DNA from: Granulicella sp.
Lineage (GTDB): Bacteria > Acidobacteriota > Terriglobia > Terriglobales > Acidobacteriaceae
Direction of reading: 5' to 3'
Assembly (NCBI GenBank): GCA_027452215.1
Contig: DAIDGQ010000027.1
Span: 1-64,000 of the forward strand
Length of the DNA stretch: 64,000 nucleotides
In this document: one piece after another, positions 22,486 through 32,083 of the stretch
How the letters are laid out: each line of letters opens with the position of its first letter
How positions within the stretch are numbered: position 1 is the first letter of the stretch
Made by a program: the position numbers and the translations under genes
The notes under the pieces: generated by a model
Seen by the model: the letters and a program-made list of their open reading frames with translations, nothing else
Database searches by the model: none
What the model was told of the DNA's origin: nothing

Positions 22486-24888
22486 TTATGCATTGACCTC
22501 AGGGGACTCGGTGCGGGTGGCTTGATCGACTACGGGGTTTAGGTCTTCTGCGCCGCCGTGTGGGCGGGCGGTCAAGGATGTCAGGCGTTCATAAACATCC
22601 TCGGGGAGGAGAGGGATGGAGTTGAAGCCGATGCCGGTGGCGTTCTCTATGGCGTTGAGGATCGCCGGGGCGGGGCCGTCCATGGGCAACTCCCCGATGC
22701 CTTTGGCTCCGCCGGGGCCATGGAGGCTGGGGACTTCTTCGAAGGTGACGTGGATGTCGGGGAGGTCGGCGGAGGTGGGCATGATGTAGTTGGTCATCTG
22801 GTTGTTCATGAGGTGACCGTCTTTATAGACGCACTTTTCGTAGAGAGCGTAACCAATGCCTTGGGCGATGCCGCCTTCGATCTGGCCTTTAGCGAGGATT
22901 GGGTGGAGGACGCGGCCGACTTCCTGAAGGGCGTCGAAACGGGTGACCTGGACTTGGTATGTGTTGAGGTCAACGGCTACTTCGGCGACGTAGACGGCCC
23001 AGGCGTAACCGGGATAGGCGTCGCCGCGATAGAGGTCGTCGTCCCAGAAGATTTTGGCGGGAGGCTCGTAGCGAACGGAGGCGCGGAGGAAGCCTTGCTG
23101 GGCGTGATGGCGCTGGGCGGCGGCAATGAATTGCTCCCGCGTGTGGGGCGTGGGTAGCGCGGCCTGGGTTCGGAGGGTGGCGAGGACTTCATTGGCGGCG
23201 CGCTCGACTAATTTGCCGACGATCATGGCGGTGCGGCTGGCCACGGTGGGACCGGAGTTGGGGACTGCGGCGGTGTCTACTTCGTGAATGAGGATGTCAT
23301 CGTAGGGGAGGTGGAGGGCTTCGGCGGCTACCTGGCAGAGGATGGTATTCGTCCCTTGCCCAAACTCTGTCGACGAGACCAAGACTTGGGGGCGGCCATC
23401 GGCGAGGATGTCGAGGTGGACGAGGGAGTTGAGGCGGCGCTCGCCGGAGCCGGTGAAGCCGGTGCCGTGCATGAAGGCGGCGAAACCTACACCTCTCTTG
23501 ATTCGGGAATGCTGGTTCGATTCAGCGAAGGCGGCGCGTTTGGCGTGGTAGCCGGAGTCGGCGAGGGCGCGGGTAAGGAGGTGATGCATGTCTACGGGCT
23601 CGACGAGGGGTTGACCGGTGGCGGTGTGGTCTCCGGTGGAGAGGAAGTTGCGGCGGCGAAATTCCTCGGGGGTGAAGCCGATGGTGTAAGCGATCTTGTC
23701 CATGTGCCGCTCGAGGGCAAAGAGAGACTGGGGGGCTCCAAAGCCTCGGAAGGCGCCGTGGGGCGGGATGTTGGTGGCCATGGCCTTGGAGCGAACGCGG
23801 AGGTGCGGCCACTTGTAGGGGCCCGGCGCGTGGATGGTTGCGCGGGAGAGGACGACGGGGGAGAGGGTGGCGTAGGCTCCTCCGTCGATGGCCACGTCAA
23901 TGGTGCCGCCGAGGAGCTTGCCGTCGCGGGAGACGGCCGTGCGGAGGCGAGTGCGGGAGGGGTGGCGCTTGGTGGTGGCGGCCATGTCTTCGCCGCGGTC
24001 GTAGATGATTTTTACCGGATGTCCGGACTTCATCGCGAGGAGCGCGGCGTGTGAGCCGATAACGGAGGGGAAGTCTTCCTTGCCGCCGAAGGCTCCTCCG
24101 GTTTCGACTTGAATGACGCGGCACTTTTCTTCGGGGAGATTGAAGACCAAGGTGAGGGCGTGGACGAGGTAGTATGGGCACTGCATGGAGCCACGGACGG
24201 TGACTCCACGAACGTGACCCGTGACGGGGTCGAGATCGCATTCGGCGATGACGCCATTGGGCTCGATGTAGAGCTGTTCTTGCGCGCCGGTTGTGTACTC
24301 TCCTTCAACGATGAAGTCGGCGGCCTCGAAGGCTTCGACAAGGGCTGATTCGGTGGGCGCAGCTTCGCCGGTATACATCTGGTAGTTTTTGAAGCAGTTG
24401 GGGGTGCCTCCTTCGGAGGAGCCGGGCCAGATGATGTTGTCGGTGTCGTTGGGGTCATTGATGAAGGCTGCAACGGCGGCTTCAGAGGCTTCGATGTTGA
24501 AGATGCCGGGGAGTTCGTCGTAGTCGATGTGGATGGCGGCTTTAGCAGCAAGTAAGGCCGATTTCTCGGGGTGGGCCAGGAGGAGGATGGGCTCGGCTAC
24601 ATGGTTGATTTCACGGGCCGCGAGGCAAGGATGATCCTTGGGGAGGTGGACGATGGCGTTTTCGCCAGGGATGTCGGAGGCTCGGACGATCGCGTATTCG
24701 GACCAGTTGATATGGGGCGCGAAGGTGATGGAGCGGATCGTGCCGCGTGCGATGGTGGAACGGACGGTGGCGCCGTGCCACATGCCGGGGAGGGTCAGAT
24801 CGTCGATGTACTGTGCCGCACCGAGGACCTTGGGGCGACCCTCCTTGCGGAGTGGCGAGGAGCCGAGGATGGATTTGGTTTCGGACAT
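22486..24888 (-). CDS. Molybdenum hydroxylase large subunit (xanthine dehydrogenase family)
   Basis: The 800 aa subunit binds the molybdopterin cofactor and substrate. Visible motifs are GGAFGGKED, GAFRGFGAPQ and, near the C-terminus, GAKGIGELP with the catalytic Glu. The CO dehydrogenase active-site loop AYxCSFR is absent, so this is not a CO dehydrogenase. Purines, aldehydes or N-heterocycles are candidate substrates. A start at 24888 (MSETKS) is preferred over 24897. It is divergent from an MFS transporter, which might import the substrate. No XdhC-type maturation gene is in the window. Confidence 0.9.
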   Translation of the reverse strand: MSETKSILGSSPLRKEGRPKVLGAAQYIDDLTLPGMWHGATVRSTIARGTIRSITFAPHINWSEYAIVRASDIPGENAIVHLPKDHPCLAAREINHVAEPILLLAHPEKSALLAAKAAIHIDYDELPGIFNIEASEAAVAAFINDPNDTDNIIWPGSSEGGTPNCFKNYQMYTGEAAPTESALVEAFEAADFIVEGEYTTGAQEQLYIEPNGVIAECDLDPVTGHVRGVTVRGSMQCPYYLVHALTLVFNLPEEKCRVIQVETGGAFGGKEDFPSVIGSHAALLAMKSGHPVKIIYDRGEDMAATTKRHPSRTRLRTAVSRDGKLLGGTIDVAIDGGAYATLSPVVLSRATIHAPGPYKWPHLRVRSKAMATNIPPHGAFRGFGAPQSLFALERHMDKIAYTIGFTPEEFRRRNFLSTGDHTATGQPLVEPVDMHHLLTRALADSGYHAKRAAFAESNQHSRIKRGVGFAAFMHGTGFTGSGERRLNSLVHLDILADGRPQVLVSSTEFGQGTNTILCQVAAEALHLPYDDILIHEVDTAAVPNSGPTVASRTAMIVGKLVERAANEVLATLRTQAALPTPHTREQFIAAAQRHHAQQGFLRASVRYEPPAKIFWDDDLYRGDAYPGYAWAVYVAEVAVDLNTYQVQVTRFDALQEVGRVLHPILAKGQIEGGIAQGIGYALYEKCVYKDGHLMNNQMTNYIMPTSADLPDIHVTFEEVPSLHGPGGAKGIGELPMDGPAPAILNAIENATGIGFNSIPLLPEDVYERLTSLTARPHGGAEDLNPVVDQATRTESPEVNA

Positions 24889-25004
24889 GCGCCTCATGCC
24901 TGCGGGGTTTGGGGTATCCGATGAGGATAGTACGAAACGGGGTGCCGGCGCTAATGCTGAAAAGACGCTGAGAACCGGATTCGAATAGAATCTGATGTCT
25001 CAGG

Positions 25005-26318
25005 ATGAAGACAAACGCTACGAAGTTGAAGCCACGGAATACTCCGCGCCAGGTGCTGTTTGCGAGCATGGTGGGAACGACAGTCGAATTTTTCGACTTT
25101 TATATTTATGCGACAGCTGCGGTGCTGGTGCTTCCGAAGTTGTTTTTTCCTTCGTCTGATCCGACGACGTCGACGCTGGCTTCGCTGGCTACGTTTGGGA
25201 TTGCGTTTTTGGCACGGCCGGTAGGGTCGGCGTTGTTTGGACACTTCGGTGATCGGATTGGACGAAAGAAGACGCTGGTAGTGGCACTGTCGACGATGGG
25301 GTTGTCGACGTTCGCGATTGGCGTGCTGCCGGCGTATCAGGCGATTGGCGTGACGGCACCGCTGCTGCTGGCGCTGTGCAGGTTTGGGCAGGGGATTGGG
25401 TTGGGCGGGGAGTGGGGCGGAGCGGTGTTGCTGGCGGTGGAAAATGCTCCTCCGCACAAGCGGGCTCTGTATGGGATGTTTCCGCAGTTGGGTGCGCCGC
25501 TGGGATTTTTGCTCTCGGGAGGAACGTTTCTATTGCTGTCGCGGTGGCTGACGAATGCGCAGTTCTTTGCATTTGGATGGCGGCTGCCGTTTTTGGCTAG
25601 CGCGGTGCTCGTGCTCCTGGGACTTTATGTGCGGCTGACGATCACTGAGACTCCAGTGTTTGAGGCAGCGATGAAGCGAGCGGAACAGGTGGGCGTCCCG
25701 ATGTTCGAAGTGTTGCGGAGGCATGGGCGCGAGCTTGTCGCGGGGATTCTGACTTGCCTGGCGACGTTCGTATTGTTCTATTTGATGACCGTATTTGCGT
25801 TGTCGTGGGGTACAACCGCGTTGCACTACAGCCGGGCGAATTTCCTAATGATTCAGTTGGTAGGGATTCTGTTTTTCGCTGCGACGATCCCCGTTTCGGC
25901 GCTGCTCGCAGAGAGGGGACGGCGGCCGGTGATGCTGGCGGTGACGGTGGCGATTGGGTTGTTTGGGCTGGTGCTCGGGCCGCTATTTGCGTCGGGACCG
26001 ACTGGAGCTGTGGTGATGATGGCGGTGGGGCTGGCGCTAATGGGGATGACATATGGGCCGCTGGGCACGGTGGTATCCGAGCTGTTTCCGACGGCGGTGC
26101 GGTACACGGGGAGTTCGCTGGCGTTCAGTATGGCGGGGATTCTTGGGGCTTCGCTGGCGCCGTATGTGGCGACATGGCTGGCGAAGAATTATGGGCTGCG
26201 ATACGTCGGATATTACCTGACGGGGTCGGCGGTGGTGACCTTGGTGGGGTTGATGATGATTCGGGAGACGAGAGGTGGGGATTTGCTCGTGGATGCAGCA
26301 CCGCATTTGATTGAGTAG
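25005..26318 (+). CDS. MFS transporter, metabolite:H+ symporter (MHS) type
   Basis: The 437 aa protein has about 12 membrane helices. It has the MHS start VGTTVEFFDFYIYATAA, the loop motif GHFGDRIGRKKTL and GQGIGLGGEWGGA, as in proline/betaine, citrate and shikimate transporters. The substrate is unknown. It is divergent from the Mo hydroxylase operon (116-bp gap). A TAGAAT box at 24985-24990 would give a very short leader, and the only ribosome-like bases (CAGG) touch the ATG. Confidence 0.88.
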   Translation: MKTNATKLKPRNTPRQVLFASMVGTTVEFFDFYIYATAAVLVLPKLFFPSSDPTTSTLASLATFGIAFLARPVGSALFGHFGDRIGRKKTLVVALSTMGLSTFAIGVLPAYQAIGVTAPLLLALCRFGQGIGLGGEWGGAVLLAVENAPPHKRALYGMFPQLGAPLGFLLSGGTFLLLSRWLTNAQFFAFGWRLPFLASAVLVLLGLYVRLTITETPVFEAAMKRAEQVGVPMFEVLRRHGRELVAGILTCLATFVLFYLMTVFALSWGTTALHYSRANFLMIQLVGILFFAATIPVSALLAERGRRPVMLAVTVAIGLFGLVLGPLFASGPTGAVVMMAVGLALMGMTYGPLGTVVSELFPTAVRYTGSSLAFSMAGILGASLAPYVATWLAKNYGLRYVGYYLTGSAVVTLVGLMMIRETRGGDLLVDAAPHLIE

Positions 26319-26435
26319 TGGGGCGGGCGAGGCACTCGGGGTTGGCGCGACCTCAGGTCACAGGCAAATTCTTACGCCGCGCTGCGGGATGGACCCGGCA
26401 GCGTGTGGGGTAAAGGCGGAGATGCCTCTCAATTG

Positions 26436-27206
26436 CTAGAAGTGGCGGAGCTTGGGGCGGGGCGGAGTGGAGTCGGTGAGCGGTGGAACTTCGGTAGGGC
26501 GGGGTGGCGCGGGGCGCTCCATATTCTTTTCAATGGAGCGGCTGACGAGATCTCGTGAGCCGAGGCCGATGGCGAGAGAGAGGGTGAGGACGATACCTCC
26601 AAAGAGGATGCCGAAGGCGAGTTCGACGACGGAGCCTCCGATCTGGAGGTGGTCGAGCGCCATGGCGGCGGTGAAGACGAGGACGAGCCATTTGATTCCG
26701 TGGGAGAGGAATCGGGCGTATTGAAGTTGGGCGTTGACAGCTCCGATTAGGACAGTGCGGGCGAGGAAGCGGGAGAGCAGGCTGCCGGCGAGCAGGATGA
26801 GAATAGCTCCGGTGACGTGGGCGACGTAGGGGAGAAGGAAGACCGTATAGCTGGAATCCACGGCGTAAGATGCGTCGAATGCAGAGATACCGATGGCGAC
26901 GCCGACTAGAACAAAGACCCAGAAGGTGACTCGAGCGGCGAGCAGGGTGGGGGAGTTGGAGCGGGACCAGTCGGCTATGAAGACGGCGGAGCCGGGAGCT
27001 TCATGGGAAGCTAGACGGTCGTCAAAGCGTAGCGCAGAGAGCAGCGTCCGGACGAGGGCGGAAATGGCCCAGCCGATGAGGGTGAAGACAACGAGGGCGA
27101 GCAGGAAGGCGAGGATTCCGGGGAGGAAGCTGGCCAGAACGAGGACGACCCTGTGGAGGGATTGATGGAGGGCGGAGCTGATCTGCTGTCCTAATTGTTG
27201 TCCCAT
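26436..27206 (-). CDS. Membrane protein with MscS-like transmembrane helix repeats
   Basis: The 256 aa protein has about five hydrophobic helices and the pattern SFLPGILAFLLALVVFTLIG near the N-terminus, like the conserved helix repeat of small MscS-related proteins. It has no clear cytoplasmic MscS beta domain. The last 35 residues are Pro-rich and basic. It is the last gene of the glgE-treS strand and may respond to osmotic state, which would fit trehalose metabolism (inference). Confidence 0.7.
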   Translation of the reverse strand: MGQQLGQQISSALHQSLHRVVLVLASFLPGILAFLLALVVFTLIGWAISALVRTLLSALRFDDRLASHEAPGSAVFIADWSRSNSPTLLAARVTFWVFVLVGVAIGISAFDASYAVDSSYTVFLLPYVAHVTGAILILLAGSLLSRFLARTVLIGAVNAQLQYARFLSHGIKWLVLVFTAAMALDHLQIGGSVVELAFGILFGGIVLTLSLAIGLGSRDLVSRSIEKNMERPAPPRPTEVPPLTDSTPPRPKLRHF

Positions 27207-27269
27207 GGTGGTGAAGATTCCCTTCCTGAGTTTTGATGCGGAGACGCGGGGTCTGTGGTGCCTGAATGC

Positions 27270-28502
27270 CTAGGGATTGAATCGGTCGGGCCAGCGCCAG
27301 CGGGAGACGATGTAGGATTTCTCGTCTTCGAAGGCGGCGGCGGTGATTTCGATGGCCTGGGCGGCGCGGGTCGGGTCGTCGGCTACGTTACGGAGGTGGG
27401 AGGCGACCCATGCTAGGTAGAGTGGGGTCATGGCACCCAGAAGATGATTGCGATTGAGGGTGCGGAGGTGGAACGCGAGTGTAAAGTCGTAAACGATCCG
27501 GGCCCAGAGGTCGGGCTCGAGGGTGAAGTCGTCTGCGGGGAGTTGGGCGAGCTTCTTGAGTGCGAGGCGTGATTGGGGAGGGAGGACGAGGGACCAGATT
27601 TCCTGGAGATTGTCCTGCGCCAGATGGAAGCTTTCGATCATTGAGTGGATCTCGGGCGAGGCAGCGACGAGCTCGGGTAGGGACGCTGAAGGGGTAACGG
27701 GGGTTCGGAGGGGGAGGCTTCGGGCTCGCTGCCAGAAGGAGGCTTTGGCATCAATGTCGGTGAAGAGGGAAGACGCGACGGTGGTGAACAGGGTGTTGAA
27801 GTCGGTCTGGGAGGGAGGAGGCGAGGGAGGAGTGGCGTCGCCGGCGGGGATTTCGCGGACGGAGAAGCCGGCGATGGCAGCCTCTGCGACCGGCCAGAGA
27901 AGGAGGGAGGACTGATTGAGGGCAACGAGGCGCTGGGTAGTGGAGAGAAGACGTTGCGCCATGCGGGAGGAGAGGGCGGCATCGACGGGAAGGGGAAGAT
28001 GAATATCGACGCCGAAGAGGGCTCTGGAGAGGGGATAGAGGAGGGCGGAGTTGACGAGGGCGTCATTGGGGCCGAGGTTGAAGCGGGGGAGGACCAGGTC
28101 GACGTTCTTCGTGCGGACGGCGTCGGCGAGGCTGCGGAGTAGTGGAGGGTTGAGCGGGGCGTGATCATCGCCAAGGAGGATGACAGCGCGAGGGTTGCGG
28201 TCTGCGACGATGTGGGCGGCGGCGGCATAGTCTCCAACGGAGAGGACCCAGCCGACCTCGGTCAGGGTCCGGGCGTAGGGTATGAACTCGAGCGAGGGCC
28301 ATTCGTTGGCGGCGTTGGGGGGATTCGAGGAGGCGACGAGGACGGATTCGCCGGGAAAGGCTGAGGCGATGGCTTCGAACGCGGAGGGTAGCCCGTCCGC
28401 GGGTATGGTGGGAAGGCAGACGAGGACATCGCCAGCGGCGCGAGAAGCCGCCGAGGGGGCATTGGGGAGTGCGGCGTCGTCGAGGATGGAAGTGGATGCC
28501 AT
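27270..28502 (-). CDS. GT-A-like glycosyltransferase linked to trehalose/glucan genes
   Basis: The protein of about 410 aa has a GT-A-like N-terminal half: a nucleotide-binding strand VLVCLPTIPADGL, AVILLGDDHAPLNPPLL in place of the usual DxD, and PLSRALFGVDIHLPLPVDAAL, which resembles the PLTxALFGxxIxQPxGGD segment of glucosyl/mannosylglycerate synthase relatives. The GGD signature is replaced by LPVD. The rest is helical. It starts at ATG 28502 or TTG 28523 and follows the treS-maltokinase gene by about 40 bp. It might make a sugar-glycerate compatible solute or be a degenerate regulator. Exact function not recognised. Confidence 0.6.
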   Translation of the reverse strand: MASTSILDDAALPNAPSAASRAAGDVLVCLPTIPADGLPSAFEAIASAFPGESVLVASSNPPNAANEWPSLEFIPYARTLTEVGWVLSVGDYAAAAHIVADRNPRAVILLGDDHAPLNPPLLRSLADAVRTKNVDLVLPRFNLGPNDALVNSALLYPLSRALFGVDIHLPLPVDAALSSRMAQRLLSTTQRLVALNQSSLLLWPVAEAAIAGFSVREIPAGDATPPSPPPSQTDFNTLFTTVASSLFTDIDAKASFWQRARSLPLRTPVTPSASLPELVAASPEIHSMIESFHLAQDNLQEIWSLVLPPQSRLALKKLAQLPADDFTLEPDLWARIVYDFTLAFHLRTLNRNHLLGAMTPLYLAWVASHLRNVADDPTRAAQAIEITAAAFEDEKSYIVSRWRWPDRFNP

Positions 28503-28541
28503 AGAGGAGTGGGTGGTAATCAATCCAGGTGCATGCAGCGA

Positions 28542-31500
28542 TTATGCACCGTTTCGCGCCAAGGTGAGTAGGCCCCTAAGGGGTATGACGATCCACGTGG
28601 GTCGGTTGTTTAACTCGTAGAGAAGCTCGTAGCAGGCCTTTTCCAGCAGGAAGGCTTGAAGCATGGCTGGGTGCGCAGCGTCCTGGGTCGCGGGCGCGGC
28701 TTCCAGAGTCAGCGGAGGCTGAGGGAGAAGAGTGGGGTGCTTGAGGAGGGTGGATCGGTACGCGGTGAGGAAGGTGTTGGAGACGGTGGCCTCCCATCCT
28801 GCCGCCCATGCTTGCAGATTGGCGGCGTGGGCGGGCGTGCGTTGGATCGCAGTGTTGAGCGCGGAGTGGGCTGCGTAGCTGAAGCTGCGAAGCATTCCGG
28901 CGACATCGCGGAGAGGGGATTGCTTGCGGCGGCGTTCGGCGAGCGGGCGGGCGGGTTCGCCTTCGAAGTCGATGATGAGGAAGTCGGGGTGGGATTTGGA
29001 TTGGGTACGAAGGACCTGGCCGAGGTGGTAGTCGCCGTGGATGCGGATTCGCTGGCCGAAGACGGCGGGATCTCCGGTGAGGGACTGGATGCGGGCGAGT
29101 AGCGACTCGCGCAGAGTGATTAGCCTGTTCGCGAGGTCGATAGCATCGGGAGAGAGGGTTGTAGTCGGGTTCTGAATGGCGGCCTGGAGGGCATTGAGGG
29201 CGGTGGTGGCTTGGCGATCGATGCGCTCGCGGTCAACGGCGAGGTCTTCAGCGGTGGTGGGCTCAGCGGCGAAGGCGAGATCGTCGGTTGGGGTGGCGAG
29301 GGCGAGATGCAGCTCGGCTGTGCGGCGGCCTAGTAGTTCGGCTGCGGCGAGGTACTCGGCGGCATAGTGGAAGATCGCGTCGGCGGAAGCTGAGGGTCTC
29401 TCCGACTCCGGTCGGGATGAAAGGGTGGGGGGAAAGGGCAGCGTCGCGACGGTAGTGTAGAAGTGATCGAGCTCGTTGAGTGTCCAGGCCCAGCCGTCGC
29501 CCTGGTTGGGCGCAAAGGTCTGGAGGAAGGCGAAGGTGGTGCTATCTGAAGAGCGGTGAAGGTCGCCGAGGTATGCGGGTATGTGGGGAAAGTGAGCGAC
29601 CTCGGTGAGGAAATGTGTGATTTCGACATCGGGATTTTCTCCGATACGGAGGTGACGGAAGAGCTTGAGGATGGCTAGGTTGTCATAGAGGATGCTGGTG
29701 TTGGACTGCTCGGCTGAACCGAGGCTAGAGGGGATGTCGGTGAAGCGTTTGGCGTCGAGTGCGGAGGACTGCGTGGCGATGAGATCGGAGGTGTTGGAGG
29801 GATTAAAGATTTTATTGAGAAGCGCGGACTGGAACGCGGGGCTGGCAGTGGCGTCGAAGAGGGTTGTGGCGGGATCGAGGACAGCGATAACGGCGGAGGG
29901 CGAATTGGCGCGGAGCGATGCAGCTTGTTGCTGCGATGCTATGGCGAGAGGGAGTTGATAGAGGTCGGTGGTGGCGTCGTCGTAGGTAAGCTCAACTAGC
30001 GCTAGTACGGAGGCCGCATCGATGGCGATGGTGGAAGTGATGCCGGCAGAGCGAATAGTCCGGGACTTGCCGCCAAACCACCGCTGCTGCGCGATGTAGG
30101 AGATCAGAGAGGTGGTGAGGAGATCGAGATTGGTCTGCATGAGGCCGGCGATGGTGAGCGGTGCGGCGGCAGAGACGGCGATGTCTTCGGAGCGGGGGAG
30201 GAGCGGGGCGGTTGTGGAGACGATCTCGGACGGTGAGAGGTTGACGGGAACTACGGCCGCTCGCATATTAGCGGGTTGGAGCTCGAGCCAAAAGAAACTG
30301 TAGGGCGCGAGGGTGATCTGGTAGGCCTGGTCGGTGATGGGGGGGAAGGGGACATAGCCCAGCATCTCGACGGGCTGGCGGCCGGCGAACTTTGAGAGGT
30401 CGAGTTGTACAGGCTGCGCGAAGCGGGAGAGATTAGCCACGCAAAGGACGGTCTCGGAGTGAGCGTCGGCATCTGAGGCGTCCGCGCTGGAGGGCTCTTT
30501 GTACTCGCGGATGTAGGCGAGGACCTTACGATTTTCAGGATGGAGGAATTCCTGCGTGCCGCGGCCGAAGACCTGAAAGATTTTGCGCAGCGCGATCATA
30601 TTGCGCGTCCAGTGGAGCAGCGAGGAGGCGTCGGACTGCTGCGCTTCCACGTTGATCGCCTGATAGCCCCAGATGGGATCCATAATGACCGGGAAGTACA
30701 GCTTGGCAGGGACGGCTTTGGAAAATCCGGCGTTGCGATCGGAGTTCCACTGCATGGGAGTGCGGACACCGTTGCGATCGCCGAGGTAGATGTTGTCGCC
30801 CATACCGATCTCGTCTCCGTAGTACATGATGGGCGTGCCGGGGAAGGATAGGAGGAGGGAGTTAAGGAGCTCAATGCGGCGGCGGTTATTGTCCATCAGG
30901 GGTGCGAGGCGGCGGCGGATTCCGACGTTGATTCGCATGCGGGTATCGGCGGCGTAGGCGAGGTTCATATAGTCGCGCTCGTCGTCGGTGACCATCTCGA
31001 GGGTAAGCTCATCGTGGTTGCGGAGGAAGAGTCCCCACTGGCAGTTGGCGGGGATGGGCGGAGTCTGCGCCATGATGTCGGTGATGGGGAGACGGTCTTC
31101 CTGGCGAAGCGCCATGTAGATGCGCGGCATCAGGGGAAAGTGGAAGGCCATCTGGCACTCGTCGCCGTCGCCGAAGTAGGGGCGGACGTCGGCGGGCCAC
31201 ATGTTGGCTTCGGCGAGGATAAGCCTATTTTCGTACTCGGCGTCCATGACGGAGCGAATGTGCTTGATGAGGAGATGAGTCTCCGGGACGTTTTCGCAGC
31301 TGGTGCCGTCGCGCTCGACTAGGTAAGGGATGGCGTCGAGACGCAAGCCGTCAACTCCCATGTCCATCCAAAAGCGCATCGCATTGAGGACCTCTTCCAT
31401 GACGCGGGGGTTATCGAAGTTAAGATCGGGCTGATGGGAGAAGAAGCGGTGCCAGTAGTACTGCTGGGCGACGTCGTCCCAGGTCCAATTGGATTTTTCA

Positions 31501-31958
31501 GTATCGGTGAAGATGATGCGGACGCCTTCGAATTTCTTGTCCGTGTCGGACCAGACGTACATGTTGCGGTCGGGAGAATCTTTGGGAGCTCGGCGGGCAC
31601 GCTGGAACCAGGGGTGCTGATCGGAGGTGTGGTTGATGACGAGCTCGATCATGACCTGCATGTTGCGGGCGTGCGCTTCGTCGAGGAATTGCTGGAAGTC
31701 TGCGATGCTACCGTAGGAGGGATTGACGTTGGTGTAGTCGGAGATATCGTAGCCGTCGTCCCGGAGGGGCGACGGGAAGAATGGAAGAAGCCAGAGGCAG
31801 GTGACGCCGAGTTCCTGGAGGTAGTCCAGCTTGGAGATGAGGCCTTGAAAGTCGCCGATGCCGTCGGCGTTGGAGTCGGCGAAGGCGCGGACGTGGATCT
31901 CGTAGATGATCGCGTCTTTGTACCACAGGGGATCGGTGGCGCTGCAGGGCTTCTTCAT
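28542..31958 (-). CDS. treS: Trehalose synthase-maltokinase fusion (TreS-Pep2)
   Basis: The 1138 aa protein joins a GH13 trehalose synthase (about 1-560: WYKDAIIYEIHVRAFADSN, DGLRLDAIPYL, LILAEANMWP, LRNHDEL) to a maltokinase (about 640-1135: QQRWFGGKSRTI cap, then IHGDYHLGQVLRT and LIIDFEGEP with the catalytic Asp residues). It interconverts trehalose and maltose and phosphorylates maltose to maltose-1-phosphate, the donor for GlgE just upstream. The fusion is known in several phyla. The ATG at 31958 (MKKPCSATDPLWYKD) is chosen; the frame extends 30 codons further with unlike sequence. The operon is glgE-treS-GT-membrane protein. Confidence 0.94.
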   Translation of the reverse strand: MKKPCSATDPLWYKDAIIYEIHVRAFADSNADGIGDFQGLISKLDYLQELGVTCLWLLPFFPSPLRDDGYDISDYTNVNPSYGSIADFQQFLDEAHARNMQVMIELVINHTSDQHPWFQRARRAPKDSPDRNMYVWSDTDKKFEGVRIIFTDTEKSNWTWDDVAQQYYWHRFFSHQPDLNFDNPRVMEEVLNAMRFWMDMGVDGLRLDAIPYLVERDGTSCENVPETHLLIKHIRSVMDAEYENRLILAEANMWPADVRPYFGDGDECQMAFHFPLMPRIYMALRQEDRLPITDIMAQTPPIPANCQWGLFLRNHDELTLEMVTDDERDYMNLAYAADTRMRINVGIRRRLAPLMDNNRRRIELLNSLLLSFPGTPIMYYGDEIGMGDNIYLGDRNGVRTPMQWNSDRNAGFSKAVPAKLYFPVIMDPIWGYQAINVEAQQSDASSLLHWTRNMIALRKIFQVFGRGTQEFLHPENRKVLAYIREYKEPSSADASDADAHSETVLCVANLSRFAQPVQLDLSKFAGRQPVEMLGYVPFPPITDQAYQITLAPYSFFWLELQPANMRAAVVPVNLSPSEIVSTTAPLLPRSEDIAVSAAAPLTIAGLMQTNLDLLTTSLISYIAQQRWFGGKSRTIRSAGITSTIAIDAASVLALVELTYDDATTDLYQLPLAIASQQQAASLRANSPSAVIAVLDPATTLFDATASPAFQSALLNKIFNPSNTSDLIATQSSALDAKRFTDIPSSLGSAEQSNTSILYDNLAILKLFRHLRIGENPDVEITHFLTEVAHFPHIPAYLGDLHRSSDSTTFAFLQTFAPNQGDGWAWTLNELDHFYTTVATLPFPPTLSSRPESERPSASADAIFHYAAEYLAAAELLGRRTAELHLALATPTDDLAFAAEPTTAEDLAVDRERIDRQATTALNALQAAIQNPTTTLSPDAIDLANRLITLRESLLARIQSLTGDPAVFGQRIRIHGDYHLGQVLRTQSKSHPDFLIIDFEGEPARPLAERRRKQSPLRDVAGMLRSFSYAAHSALNTAIQRTPAHAANLQAWAAGWEATVSNTFLTAYRSTLLKHPTLLPQPPLTLEAAPATQDAAHPAMLQAFLLEKACYELLYELNNRPTWIVIPLRGLLTLARNGA

Positions 31959-32083
31959 GCGTGCTTGGTTGCCTCTTGGGTTGTGGGCATCTTTGCGGTT
32001 TGATGCAGAGCGGTGAAAGGGGGGTGGCTCGAATTGTGGAGGACCCAATTTCAGAATCGAGATGTGGGCCTCCGAAGGTGCAG

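Noticed and set aside
22486-24888. CO dehydrogenase large subunit (CoxL)
   Set aside because: The diagnostic AYxCSFR active-site loop is absent, so it belongs with the wider xanthine dehydrogenase family.
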